Source of the DNA: Oscillospiraceae bacterium
GTDB taxonomy: Bacteria > Bacillota > Clostridia > Oscillospirales > Oscillospiraceae
Direction: 5' to 3'
Assembly: GCA_916988195.3 (NCBI GenBank)
Contig: CAKASQ030000078.1
Coordinates: 1 to 64,000, forward strand
DNA: 64,000 bases
A model generated the notes under the pieces. That model was not told the DNA's origin. It worked only from the letters and a program-made list of their open reading frames with translations, and ran no database searches. A program made the position numbers and the translations under genes. Shown in pieces: positions 34,351 to 42,385 of the stretch. Each line of letters starts with the position of its first letter. The stretch's first letter is position 1.

Positions 34351-35760
34351 CTATTTGTAGTCGCGTGTTTGCGACGCTTCTTTCTCTTGTTGGGATTTTT
34401 CCTGTACTGCAATGTCCTGCTGCATCTTTGCTGCCGAATCCGCAATCTCGCGGCACAGCTTGATCTTCTTCCGCTCTGCGCGGATCTGCTTGTTGATCTG
34501 TGCAAGCTGCTCGTAGATGTCTACTTTTTTTTCTGTGAGGGCCTGCCGTGAAAAACCACAGGCGTCCAGTGTGGCTTTCGCTTCCGCGTACTGCGCGTAC
34601 TCAGATTCCATGCCGGATAGCCCTTCTTCATAGAGAGCTTTGCTCACAGCGAGTGATTCTTCCGTCGCCAGCGCATCAAAGAGCTTCTTGCGCTTTTTCT
34701 TACGGACGTTTAAGATCGTGCGCTGCTTAGCGAGCTGCGCGGCCTCGTTTTCTGCCTGCTGCACACAGGCGTTCAGATCATCCGCCGTGGAGATGCCATT
34801 CTCTTGCAGGAATTTCAGCCGTGCTTTATAGGTTTCAGCTTTCATGATCTCCTTCCGAAGATGCGGCGTCATGCGCGGCGGGTATTGCCGCTTTTCGATG
34901 CGGCCAAGCAGATAGCAGTAGTGATAGTAAAGCGCAAGAAATCCCTTGCACTTTGGATGTGGGCGGTACGGCTGCGGCTTCGGACGCGGGAGGAACGCCG
35001 GCCTGGTGCCGGCTTCGATCTCTGCCAGATTGCCCGCAATGGCGCGTTCAATGTTTTCTTCTGAATATGCCGCGTTTTTGCGTTCCGGATACATGAAACA
35101 CTCCTGCCCGCGCAAACGGAATCCAAGCCGGTTGCCGTGGTGGATCTCGTAGCCCTTATGCTCCATGAGCAGGAAAAAGTGGCCGAGATCGTTCGCGTCG
35201 GCAATCGCATCGCGCAGGTCCGCTTCCAGCATGGAGCGGAACGTTGGTTGCCCTTTGGACTGACGGAGCCATTCCATGTAGCTGACCGTTTTTGTACGCT
35301 CTCCTTGAAGAATTACGGATAGACCATTTTCTGCGCAGAGCCGGTCTGAGATCCCGCGGATTTGTTGGTAATAGTTTTGAAGCGTGCTGTGGTATTTGAT
35401 GCCGGTATCCGCATTGACCGAATTGAAAACGATATGCGAATGGATGTGCCCTTTATCGACGTGCGTTCCGATTACGGCTTCATATCCTCGCAGATGCTCT
35501 GCTGCAAAGCGTTTCGCAATTTCATGCGCCAGTTCCGGCGTGATCTCATCCGGCTTAAATGACTGGATAATATGATAGCATTGGCGTCCATCCGTTTTAT
35601 GAAACCGCCGTTTTGTATTCATCATCTGCTGATATGCAAATCCGGGATCGCAGTTAAAATGATCGACAAGGACGCACTGATCGGTCTTATCCGGATTCGT
35701 AATATATTGAATGGCCTGCGCAAGTCCACCATTGCGGTACAGAATTTTCGTAATTGCCAT
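34351..35760 (-). CDS. MOBP-type relaxase
   Basis: A 469-residue relaxase that nicks oriT and pilots the transferred strand. The N-terminus MAITKILYRNGGLAQAI holds the likely catalytic Tyr8; the metal-binding three-His motif is HVDKGHIHSHIVFN. A charged helical C-terminus (QAENEAAQLAKQ, KVDIYEQLAQINKQIRAERKK) would contact partner proteins. The gene stops 2 bases ahead of nothing else: MobC lies just upstream, 2 bp away, and PcfB downstream, so the three form one relaxosome cluster. Confidence 0.92.
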   Translation of the reverse strand: MAITKILYRNGGLAQAIQYITNPDKTDQCVLVDHFNCDPGFAYQQMMNTKRRFHKTDGRQCYHIIQSFKPDEITPELAHEIAKRFAAEHLRGYEAVIGTHVDKGHIHSHIVFNSVNADTGIKYHSTLQNYYQQIRGISDRLCAENGLSVILQGERTKTVSYMEWLRQSKGQPTFRSMLEADLRDAIADANDLGHFFLLMEHKGYEIHHGNRLGFRLRGQECFMYPERKNAAYSEENIERAIAGNLAEIEAGTRPAFLPRPKPQPYRPHPKCKGFLALYYHYCYLLGRIEKRQYPPRMTPHLRKEIMKAETYKARLKFLQENGISTADDLNACVQQAENEAAQLAKQRTILNVRKKKRKKLFDALATEESLAVSKALYEEGLSGMESEYAQYAEAKATLDACGFSRQALTEKKVDIYEQLAQINKQIRAERKKIKLCREIADSAAKMQQDIAVQEKSQQEKEASQTRDYK

Positions 35761-35762
35761 TT

Positions 35763-36071
35763 CTATTTTGAAAACTCATACATGAGTTCATAAACACGGT
35801 CCAGCATCCGTAGGGCGCGTGTGACCTCGTCGCGGCTGGCAAATCCGGCGTTCGCTTTCCTCGCAAGCTGGTTGATGTTGTTGCCGATCTGGTGGATCTC
35901 CGTGCGCAGCCTGCGAAGTTCTTCCGAGGGCGCGGCTTGGATGCTTTCTCCGAGGATCAGCTTGCGCAGGTACGCCGACAGCGGCAGACCGCTGGCTTGC
36001 AGCCCCTTTTCCAGCGCGGCGCGTTCGTCCTCGTCCAATCGGATGTGCAGGTTATATTGATTCTTCCGCAC
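35763..36071 (-). CDS. MobC-type relaxosome accessory protein
   Basis: A 102-residue protein with a ribbon-helix-helix N-terminus (YNLHIRLDEDERAALEKGLQ, SGLPLSAYLRKLIL) and the MobC helix ELRRLRTEIHQIGNNINQLARKAN. It binds near oriT and helps the relaxase open the DNA. The GTG at 36071 is chosen because AAAGGAG stands just before it. Relaxase gene directly downstream. Confidence 0.9.
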   Translation of the reverse strand: MRKNQYNLHIRLDEDERAALEKGLQASGLPLSAYLRKLILGESIQAAPSEELRRLRTEIHQIGNNINQLARKANAGFASRDEVTRALRMLDRVYELMYEFSK

Positions 36072-36101
36072 GGCGCTCCTTTCTCCGCCCGCAGGCGGCA
36101 T

Positions 36102-36240
36102 GTTGGGGTCAGGGTTCTCCCTGCAAGCTGCCTTTTGGTACCAAAAGGCGATGCTTGCGCTCTTGCCGCGAGGCGGCGAGAGCCTGACGCCCCGCCAAAA
36201 GGCGGGGCAAGAGAGGAGAGAGAGTTCAATTTTCTTTTCC
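36102..36240. other. Candidate origin of transfer (oriT)
   Basis: Directly upstream of mobC and the relaxase gene lie a 20-bp perfect palindrome GCCTTTTGGTACCAAAAGGC (36130-36149), an imperfect hairpin around TTGCCGCGAGGCGGCGAGAG, and a second hairpin GCCCCGCC/GGCGGGGC with AAAA loop (36189-36208), followed by a purine run. No gene fits here. Paired hairpins beside mobC are the expected make-up of an oriT; the nick site cannot be named. Confidence 0.55.
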
Positions 36241-36290
36241 TTATAGATGCCTTCGTGCTGCTTTGGCCATTCAAATCGGTTTTAAATGGC

Positions 36291-36366
36291 GTAGTCGCTA
36301 CATTAGTCGCTATGGAATTTTGAAATTCAGATTTTTGCCGTTCGTAGTCGCTACAATAGTCGCTAT
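36291..36366. repeat. Four copies of TAGTCGCTA in two pairs (iteron-like)
   Basis: Copies lie at 36292-36300, 36304-36312, 36345-36353 and 36357-36365. Within each pair they are 12 bp apart, and the two 23-bp pairs, differing at one base, are 53 bp apart. A palindrome GAATTTTGAAATTC (36315-36328) lies between. The last copy overlaps the stop of the methyltransferase gene. Suits a DNA-binding protein site. Confidence 0.75.
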
Positions 36367-37088
36367 GCAGCGTCCAATTCCGATTCCAGCCGCTTTTTGG
36401 CAAGATCTGCGTACACATCGGTGACCTCGATGCCGGTCGCATCGTAACCCTCTTTGACTGCAGCCAGAACTGTCGTGCCGGAGCCTGCAAAGGGGTCCAA
36501 GATATGGCCGCCCGGTTCCGTGATCTTGACAAGGTCCTGCATGAGCTGCAGCGGCTTCTCGGTCAGGTGGATGCGGTTCTGCGGATTGCCGTATTTGAAT
36601 ACACCCGGCAAACACGGCACAGGGCGGCTGACCGGCATGTCGCCGTTCGAACCCCAGACAATGTATTCTGCCTGCTGGCGGAAACGTCCTTTCTGCGGAC
36701 GGGAGTTTCCCTTGTCCCACACGGCAATCCCGCGCCAGATCCAGCCTGCCCATTGGAGCGCATCGCTGGCACAGGGAAGCTGCCGCCAGTCAATGAACAT
36801 GCAGACCGGCGCACCGGGCTTGGCTGCGCGTCTGGCAAGGTACAGCCACTCTGCCGCCCAGCGGGTCCACGACCGCTGATCCTTGGCGTCGCCGTCAAAA
36901 TCGGGCGGCGCGTTGCCGCCCATGCTGGAATATTTCTTTGCGGTGGCTTTGGATTTTTCCGCCTGCGTGCGGCCACCGGACGCATACGGCGGATCTGTGA
37001 TGACAGCGTCGAACGCGCCGGGAGGAAAGCTCTCCAGCACCGTAAGACTGTCTCCGTGGATGATCTCCCATCTGGGCTTATCGCTCAT
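36363..37088 (-). CDS. DNA methyltransferase of the DPPY (N4/N6-amino) type
   Basis: A 241-residue SAM-dependent DNA methyltransferase of the beta class. The catalytic motif DPPYASGG comes first (about residue 33), then a target-recognition stretch, TEKPLQLMQDLV, and the SAM-binding motif DPFAGSGTTVLAA. No restriction enzyme gene is adjacent, so it is probably an orphan methylase protecting or marking the ICE. The ATG at 37088 gives the 11-bp overlap with the upstream gene that recurs in this operon; ATG at 37094 is also possible. Confidence 0.9.
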   Translation of the reverse strand: MSDKPRWEIIHGDSLTVLESFPPGAFDAVITDPPYASGGRTQAEKSKATAKKYSSMGGNAPPDFDGDAKDQRSWTRWAAEWLYLARRAAKPGAPVCMFIDWRQLPCASDALQWAGWIWRGIAVWDKGNSRPQKGRFRQQAEYIVWGSNGDMPVSRPVPCLPGVFKYGNPQNRIHLTEKPLQLMQDLVKITEPGGHILDPFAGSGTTVLAAVKEGYDATGIEVTDVYADLAKKRLESELDAA

Positions 37089-37398
37089 GGGCATCCGCTC
37101 CCTTCGTTTTCTGTTTTGGTTTTTGCTTCGGTTTTGGCTTGGGCGGGTCTTGATATTCCTCGATGCGAGAAATACCGTCCTTTCCTGTTACAATGACGGG
37201 ACGGTGAACGCGCTGCCCCATGCTTAAAAGCGTTTCCTCAATACATTCCGCAACTTCTCCGATATAGTACATATCCCACGGGAATTCATCTTCGCTCTTA
37301 TTCAGAAACGCGAGGATCGTCTGATAGACTGCATTGTCGATCTCATCAAGACGCTCGGTTTGTGCGCTGGTGAATTCCGGATAGTGTTCATCTGACAT
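37078..37398 (-). CDS. Small acidic protein of unknown function
   Basis: A 106-residue soluble protein with an acidic helical N-terminal two thirds (SAQTERLDEIDNAVYQTILAF, EFPWDMYYIGEVAECIEE) and a Pro/Lys repeat tail (PPKPKPKQKPKQK). No family recognised. It starts within the last 11 bases of the upstream gene and ends within the first 11 of the methyltransferase gene, so it is coupled on both sides. Confidence 0.65.
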   Translation of the reverse strand: MSDEHYPEFTSAQTERLDEIDNAVYQTILAFLNKSEDEFPWDMYYIGEVAECIEETLLSMGQRVHRPVIVTGKDGISRIEEYQDPPKPKPKQKPKQKTKGADAHER

Positions 37399-37846
37399 TT
37401 TCAGCCCTCCTGCGTTCCGTAGTTTTGCCAGCCCGATTCTGCACCCGTTCATGCGCTAATTCAAAAACGCTGAGATATTCCGCGGTCGCGTTTGCCAACA
37501 ACGTATAATCACGCGAACCGGGGCAGCAGGCATACCACTGCGGCGTTTTCCCGTCGACCCAGATGTGCGGTTCCGTATTGCGAAGATTCGGATTCGTGCT
37601 GCGGCAGCTTCTGCTGATGATGTCCCCAATTTTCATCCGAACACTGTCGATTTCACCTTTTGCAGGATTCAGAATTGAAACCGTCAGGTATGGATACTGA
37701 TTCGCAACGATATCTTTTGTAAATCGCGCTTTGACCCGCAGATCGCCAAGACTGCCGTAGCAGCATTCGCCAACGAATTGCGGATCATGGATCACGCGCC
37801 CATCTCCATAGATCTTTCTCAGTTCTTCCAGAAAGAAATTTGTCAT
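37388..37846 (-). CDS. Hypothetical ICE cargo protein
   Basis: A 152-residue soluble protein with mixed alpha/beta character: ARFTKDIVANQYPYLTVSILN and EPHIWVDGKTPQWYACCPGSRDYTLLA. The double Cys and Trp/Tyr-rich middle are its most distinctive feature. I do not recognise the family. GGAGGTATC precedes the ATG. It is the first of three overlapping genes ending with the methyltransferase. Confidence 0.65.
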   Translation of the reverse strand: MTNFFLEELRKIYGDGRVIHDPQFVGECCYGSLGDLRVKARFTKDIVANQYPYLTVSILNPAKGEIDSVRMKIGDIISRSCRSTNPNLRNTEPHIWVDGKTPQWYACCPGSRDYTLLANATAEYLSVFELAHERVQNRAGKTTERRRAENVR

Positions 37847-37896
37847 GATACCTCCGAAAGAAACAGGAGCGCCAGATCTCTCTGACGCTCCCGTAA

Positions 37897-38118
37897 TTAT
37901 GATTTGGATATTGTATTGTCGTTCTGCCGTGTTTCAATGCAGATGCTCTGCTTTGCGGAGCCCTTTTGCCGGCGCAGACAGAATACCATGTCCGGCGTGC
38001 GCTCAAAAAAGCCGATCCCGCCCTTCCAACTCATGCCGCAGGAGCAATGCTGCAAGCCAATAAACTGCTGCTTCATTTTATGCCCGCAGCGAGGACACTT
38101 CTTATTATTCTTTCCCAT
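37897..38118 (-). CDS. Small zinc-ribbon protein
   Basis: A 73-residue protein with a Cys pair CPRCGHKMK and a second pair in HCSCGMSWK, so probably one zinc ion is held. The C-terminal half is basic and polar. Its size and fold suggest nucleic-acid or protein binding. Weak ribosome binding site; the hairpin just after its stop (CAGGAGCG/CGCTCCCG-like) may end the transcript. Confidence 0.55.
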   Translation of the reverse strand: MGKNNKKCPRCGHKMKQQFIGLQHCSCGMSWKGGIGFFERTPDMVFCLRRQKGSAKQSICIETRQNDNTISKS

Positions 38119-38127
38119 CCGTATGGT

Positions 38128-38406
38128 TTAGCAGAAGAATCTAGCCTCGCCAAAAAATGACGTCCACTTTTGAATTACTTCTGCGCTTCTGGCTTCAATC
38201 ACGTCCATGATGTTCCGTAGCACCCGGTCCGGGATTCTGGAATTGTTATTGCACAGGATGCAACCGCCAGCCCGTGTGATCCAGATCTTCGTCGCGTTGC
38301 CGTTCGGCGCGCCCTGACAGACATGAACATGTACCGGTTCCAGCGGATCGTTTTCATTTGCCCAGAAGTAGACCCAGTAAGAACCGACCTTAAAAACCTG
38401 CGGCAT
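38128..38406 (-). CDS. DUF4160 protein
   Basis: A 92-residue protein with the DUF4160 pattern: an N-terminal strand pair YWVYFWANEND, PVHVHVCQG with two His, then AKIWI-like strand and a C-terminal helix RVLRNIMDVIEARSAEVIQKW. Genes of this family usually pair with DUF2442-like genes in putative toxin-antitoxin or stress units. Its start lies 17 bp inside the preceding gene. Cys tail unusual. Confidence 0.72.
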   Translation of the reverse strand: MPQVFKVGSYWVYFWANENDPLEPVHVHVCQGAPNGNATKIWITRAGGCILCNNNSRIPDRVLRNIMDVIEARSAEVIQKWTSFFGEARFFC

Positions 38407-38662
38407 TTTCCAAGCCTCCCTCTGCGGCAAATCGCATGATCAGATGCGCCGTAGACGAGATGATTTCCTGATACTTCTGAATCTCCGCTTCAGAGAAGCC
38501 GGAAACATCTTCCCAGCGGTATTCTGGCAGAAAGCACGTCGCATAGTGAAAGCAATCCTTTTCGTCCGGCTTTTCCACATAGACCTTTACGCTGCCATCG
38601 TCCAGAAGCTGAGAATGCACGATCTCGGTTTGGTCATCCAACGTTAAAAAAGGATACATCAT
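38390..38662 (-). CDS. Hypothetical partner of the DUF4160 protein
   Basis: A 90-residue acidic protein. N-terminal beta strands (DDQTEIVHSQLLDDGSVKVYVEKP) and a C-terminal helix (EAEIQKYQEIISSTAHLIMRF). The close overlap with the DUF4160 gene implies a joint function, comparable with the DUF2442-DUF4160 pairs, but it is not clearly DUF2442. AGGAGGTG lies ahead of a double ATG. The 111 bp before it should hold the promoter. Confidence 0.6.
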   Translation of the reverse strand: MMYPFLTLDDQTEIVHSQLLDDGSVKVYVEKPDEKDCFHYATCFLPEYRWEDVSGFSEAEIQKYQEIISSTAHLIMRFAAEGGLENAAGF

Positions 38663-38774
38663 TGTCCGACACCTCCTGTAAAAATAATTTCTCTATTGGT
38701 ATTTTACCAGCATTTTTGGATTTATGCAACTGCACAGTTCACGCCTATTTTTATATCGCCACCCCAATAATATG

Positions 38775-39509
38775 TTAGGCCGCTGCTTGCAAATCCTGTT
38801 CTCGGAACATTGCATCAATATCCGCAAACGTCTGGCTGCGGTTGAATTTCTCTGTGACCTTGCCAGGGACGATTTGCAGACGCATCATTTTTTGCCACAG
38901 ATCCGGATGATGGTCGTACAAATGTCGCAGCTCGGGCAGCTTGGCATTCGGGCAAAACCAGCAGCCGCCGCGGTCGGTAAACTCGTACACAGGGGAAAGC
39001 AGTCCTGCTTGTTTGCAGAGCTGCTTCGCGTCATCCTCGGTGTATCCGTATTTCTCCAGCAGCGACACCTGATTGCCGCCCAGCCGTGCCAGACGCTGCG
39101 GTTCGTTCTTTGCAATGCCGATGTACTGCACGGTGTTGGACGGCAGCGTTTTCTGATACTGCCGGATCGGGTGCATTTTGCAGTCGCGCTGGACATAGCA
39201 TTTCCCGCACATAGGAAAAGAGCGGATCATACCTTGCTTCGGCCCACGCGTGACCTTTCCCATAAAGACAGAGGTATAGGTTTTCTCGCTTCGAAGCACA
39301 CGGACAGGTACGCCCAGTTTTTCAAGGGCGGGAATCGCTGCCTGATAGATAAACGCCTGATGTTCCGGCACTTCGCCTGAGGTGCTATTATCAAACATGA
39401 CCTCACAGTACACCGCTTCGTCCAACAGTTCGCCATGCTCTAAGGCCAATAAGATCGTCGCAATGCTGTCTTTTCCAAAGGAACAGGATACGACATGCTT
39501 TGGACTCAT
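38775..39509 (-). CDS. PP-loop ATPase of the PAPS-reductase family
   Basis: A 244-residue adenine-nucleotide alpha-hydrolase. The PP-loop SFGKDSIATI binds ATP; Cys groups CGKCYVQRDC and GGCWFCPN could hold an Fe-S cluster or zinc. Relatives include PAPS reductase, DndC/SspD of DNA phosphorothioation and phage proteins. It lacks the C-terminal ECGLH motif of assimilatory PAPS reductase, so sulfate reduction is unlikely; adenylation in a nucleic-acid or metabolite modification is more plausible. ATG overlaps the metK stop by 4 bp. Confidence 0.82.
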   Translation of the reverse strand: MSPKHVVSCSFGKDSIATILLALEHGELLDEAVYCEVMFDNSTSGEVPEHQAFIYQAAIPALEKLGVPVRVLRSEKTYTSVFMGKVTRGPKQGMIRSFPMCGKCYVQRDCKMHPIRQYQKTLPSNTVQYIGIAKNEPQRLARLGGNQVSLLEKYGYTEDDAKQLCKQAGLLSPVYEFTDRGGCWFCPNAKLPELRHLYDHHPDLWQKMMRLQIVPGKVTEKFNRSQTFADIDAMFREQDLQAAA

Positions 39510-40645
39510 GTGCGCTCGTCCTCCAGTTCCGCGCATGCCATCCGCAGCTTCTCTGCCTTGTCCATCTGCTCCCAAGCTGCCTGCGGATGCATGAAATGGC
39601 AGTTGTTGCAGACTTCTGCGAAGAACGGCTTGTCCAGATCCAGCGCGCGGATCATGCCAGTCGGAGTGAAATCAAAGACACGGCGGACAGCTTCGGTCAG
39701 GAATGCGTCGTCATAGTATCCGCTCTCCTGCGTGTCGATTTCGACGGCAACCGGCTCTGCCTGCCCAATGGCATAGGCAAGGCTGACCGTACACACATCG
39801 GCAAGACCGGCTGCGACGACGTTCTTTGCCACATACCGCGCCATATATGTGCCGCTGCGGTCGACCTTCGTGCCGTCCTTTCCGGAAAGCGCACCGCCGC
39901 CGTGGGGCGCAAGTCCGCCGTAAGTATCGACCATCAGCTTGCGTCCGGTGAGACCGGTGTCGGCTTCAAAGCCGCCCAGCACAAACCTGCCGGACGGATT
40001 GATGAGAATCTTCATCTGCTCGTCGATGCGCACATCATGGCAGGCACGGGCAATGACTAGCCTGCGGAGTTCCTCACGAAGCTCGTCAGGGTCTTTGTCT
40101 GCATCATGCTGGCAGGAGATCACAATGGTGTCCACGCGCTCCGGCACACCGAACGCATACTGCACGGACACCTGCGCTTTGCCGTCCGGCCCAATGCCAG
40201 AGATCAGCTTTTCTTCCCGGCAGGTAGTGAGCAGGCTCGTGATGCGGTTCGCCAGCACAACCGGCGCGGGCAGCAGTTCAACCGTTTCCCAACAGGCATA
40301 GCCGTACATGATGCCCTGATCGCCTGCGCCGAGCGTATCACCGTCAACAGCCCCTGCAATATCGGGGCTTTGTGTATGCAGCCGCACCTCTACATGATAA
40401 TTACAGTCATATCCGGCTCTTTGAACCGTTTGCCGCACAATGGCTTCCACGTCAGGGCTTGCCGTCGTGCGGAGTTCTCCGGCCACAAGAATTTTGCCCG
40501 CCGTCGCCAGCACTTCACAGGCAACGCGGGCATTGGGATCTTCTTTGAGGCAGGCGTCCAGAACGTTGTCCGCAATCGTGTCGCAGAGCTTGTCCGGATG
40601 GCCTGCCGTGACGGACTCTGCCGTCAGGATGTATTTATCTTTCAT
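39506..40645 (-). CDS. metK: S-adenosylmethionine synthase (ICE-borne MetK)
   Basis: A 379-residue enzyme making SAM from methionine and ATP. All signature loops are present: ESVTAGHPDKLCD, GAGDQGIMYGYA, DTGLTGRKLMVDTYGG and GGGALSGKDGTKVDRSGTYMAR. Length is near the 384 of E. coli MetK, so it should be active. A housekeeping metK is expected elsewhere; this copy lies in ICE cargo between a PP-loop protein and DUF3846. It would supply SAM to the two methyltransferases or another SAM-using step. Start overlaps upstream gene by 11 bp. Confidence 0.95.
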   Translation of the reverse strand: MKDKYILTAESVTAGHPDKLCDTIADNVLDACLKEDPNARVACEVLATAGKILVAGELRTTASPDVEAIVRQTVQRAGYDCNYHVEVRLHTQSPDIAGAVDGDTLGAGDQGIMYGYACWETVELLPAPVVLANRITSLLTTCREEKLISGIGPDGKAQVSVQYAFGVPERVDTIVISCQHDADKDPDELREELRRLVIARACHDVRIDEQMKILINPSGRFVLGGFEADTGLTGRKLMVDTYGGLAPHGGGALSGKDGTKVDRSGTYMARYVAKNVVAAGLADVCTVSLAYAIGQAEPVAVEIDTQESGYYDDAFLTEAVRRVFDFTPTGMIRALDLDKPFFAEVCNNCHFMHPQAAWEQMDKAEKLRMACAELEDERT

Positions 40646-41036
40646 GCGTCGATTTTCCTTTCTTTGGCTGATTGATCACCTTTCCATGCTGCATGACGAA
40701 CAGCTTTTCGCGGGAATACAGGCGCGTATAGGTCTGGATCTGCTTGTCGGTCAAAGAACAAAATTCCTCGCCGCTGCCTTGGGCGAGGAAGAACGTGCCG
40801 TGGATGATGTCATACGGTATGCCATTGCGATTCCGCAGGAAGCGGTTTTCTGGCAGACCGAGGAGCTTGGCTTCTTCGTTGCACACCAGCAGGACATTCG
40901 GATCATCAAACGGTTCGACGGCCTGAATGAAGCCACCCACAATAGCCTGCATGCTCGCCAAGCTGCCGTCGATCTCCTTGACATACGGATCTTTGGTGGG
41001 TTCCACGACCAGAATGCGCATGGGATCATCGCTCAT
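40635..41036 (-). CDS. DUF3846-like protein
   Basis: A 133-residue protein resembling DUF3846: the opening MRILVVEPTKDPYVKEIDGSLASMQAIVGG, then VLLVCNEEAKLLGLPENR and IIHGTFFLAQ. Such proteins occur on phages and ICEs and have no known role. The ATG at 41036 is chosen for its 11-bp overlap with the preceding gene; the protein ends THER at a similar overlap with metK. Confidence 0.78.
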   Translation of the reverse strand: MSDDPMRILVVEPTKDPYVKEIDGSLASMQAIVGGFIQAVEPFDDPNVLLVCNEEAKLLGLPENRFLRNRNGIPYDIIHGTFFLAQGSGEEFCSLTDKQIQTYTRLYSREKLFVMQHGKVINQPKKGKSTHER

Positions 41037-41628
41037 AGTTATCCTTCTCCTTTCCGTGGCGGTTGTGATTGTAGTCGCCAATGTCTGTGATCGTCACATA
41101 TTCCCCAATCAGGCACAGGGCTTCGCCGTAGCTGTGGCACTCGCCGCTGAAAATACGGTGGGTGAGTTCCTTTGCCTGATCCCGCAGCCCGGCTTCGCGC
41201 AGCGTCCTCGCCGCAATGCCGACAAGGTTAAAAATATTGCCGTCCTGCCCAATGAGCGGGCAGGACGGCTTTTCAACGCCCAATTCAGATTTCTCTAAAA
41301 AACCACCCAGACGGTTCGGCACATAATCACTGAGCCATGTCCCGCCAATCGTTCCGTATGTGGTAAGTCTCCACATGGCAAGTTTGCCGACATCAAGATC
41401 AACACCTTCAAAGTCAAACAGCATGTTGGTGTGACCGTCGTACTCAAACAGAGATGCCCGTTCAAACCGGCTGCCATTGCGCAGGATTCCGGCATCCGTG
41501 AGCATTTCGTTGATCCCTTCCAACCATTCCTGCGGATCGCCGCCGCAGCCTTGCAGGATCAGCCCTTCCCGGTCGCTCATTCCGCGAAGATCACCAGCTT
41601 GAATTCTCCGGATGGCGTTATCGTTCAT
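41026..41628 (-). CDS. Hypothetical ICE cargo protein
   Basis: A 200-residue soluble protein. Recognisable stretches are GLILQGCGGDPQEWLEGINEML, LFEYDGHTNMLFDFEGVDLDVGKLAMWRL, and a C-terminal helix with AARTLREAGLRDQAKEL and SYGEALCLIGEYV. Related proteins recur in clostridial ICE cargo beside DUF3846; family name not known to me. It has 11-bp overlaps at both ends. Confidence 0.68.
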   Translation of the reverse strand: MNDNAIRRIQAGDLRGMSDREGLILQGCGGDPQEWLEGINEMLTDAGILRNGSRFERASLFEYDGHTNMLFDFEGVDLDVGKLAMWRLTTYGTIGGTWLSDYVPNRLGGFLEKSELGVEKPSCPLIGQDGNIFNLVGIAARTLREAGLRDQAKELTHRIFSGECHSYGEALCLIGEYVTITDIGDYNHNRHGKEKDNYER

Positions 41629-42136
41629 GGCTGGCCTCCTTCCGCTGCGGCGGCTTGGTCTGCACTTTCTTTGGATACGGTTCAATGCCGCATTCCTTGA
41701 GGCAGTTCTTGAATGCATACTTGAGGCAGCCAACCGGCAGACCGTTCTGCTCGTAGCCCGTTTTGATACCGAGATAGTAGTCTCTCGGCGGCAGGGACGG
41801 TTTCAGATGCAGTTCCGGATTCATAATGTAAGCCATGACCGGGACGCGCTGCCCGTCAAACGTCCGCACTTCCAGCGTTTGCTTGATATACAGACGCGGA
41901 TAGCCTTCATAGCGGTCGAGGGATGCTTCGCATTTGTCAGTTAACTCCCACAAAAGGCCGTAGACACAAGCGCCTTCCTTGGGTTCAACCGTCGCAACGC
42001 CGCTGCCGCGAAAGCGCAGGTCATAATTGTCCAGAACAGCCTGCCCGTAGACGGTCGCGTCCGGGCAGCGGTATCTCATCTGGTCCAGATTGATATTGCT
42101 GCCGTAAGCAAAATACAGTGGTTTTTCCATCATCAT
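41618..42136 (-). CDS. Gamma-glutamylcyclotransferase-like (AIG2/GGCT) protein
   Basis: A 172-residue member of the GGCT fold. The N-terminal YFAYGSNINLDQM is the substrate loop; the catalytic Glu is probably in DRYEGYPRLY. GGCT-like enzymes release amino groups as cyclic lactams or act on amine adducts. Comparative work on amidoligases has noted that GGCT-like proteins sit beside them, and here an amidoligase gene lies 250 bp upstream in the same operon. The highly charged C-terminal tail is not part of the fold. Confidence 0.87.
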   Translation of the reverse strand: MMMEKPLYFAYGSNINLDQMRYRCPDATVYGQAVLDNYDLRFRGSGVATVEPKEGACVYGLLWELTDKCEASLDRYEGYPRLYIKQTLEVRTFDGQRVPVMAYIMNPELHLKPSLPPRDYYLGIKTGYEQNGLPVGCLKYAFKNCLKECGIEPYPKKVQTKPPQRKEASHER

Positions 42137-42381
42137 TCCTCCAGCAGTTCCAACGCGCCGATCTCCTGCAAAACATGAATAAGTGCGGCTGCACGTTCCT
42201 CCGTGCTGTCATCCGGCAGCTCGCAGGGCTGCTCCGTCATGCGGCGGATCGTGTTTTGCATATAGCGGATGTATCCTTCCGTGCCGTCGAACGTGCCTGC
42301 ATCAAAATGTAAGGCGCGGAGCTGGGTTAAAATTTCGATGGGCGTACCCTCGTATGTAGATTCTTCAATACAAATTCTCAT
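42133..42381 (-). CDS. Small hypothetical protein between amidoligase and GGCT genes
   Basis: An 82-residue acidic protein: MRICIEESTYEGTPIEIL, a probable helix EGYIRYMQNTIRRMTEQ, and a C-terminal helix AALIHVLQEIGALELLEE. It starts 4 bases after the amidoligase stop and overlaps the GGCT-like gene by 4 bp. If this cassette modifies a peptide or protein, this small protein is a candidate substrate or carrier; that is only position-based inference. Confidence 0.68.
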   Translation of the reverse strand: MRICIEESTYEGTPIEILTQLRALHFDAGTFDGTEGYIRYMQNTIRRMTEQPCELPDDSTEERAAALIHVLQEIGALELLEE

Positions 42382-42385
42382 TCGG

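Noticed and set aside
38775-39509. DndC of a DNA phosphorothioation system
   Set aside because: PP-loop and Cys groups fit the superfamily, but DndB, DndD, DndE or SspABC partners are absent from the window.
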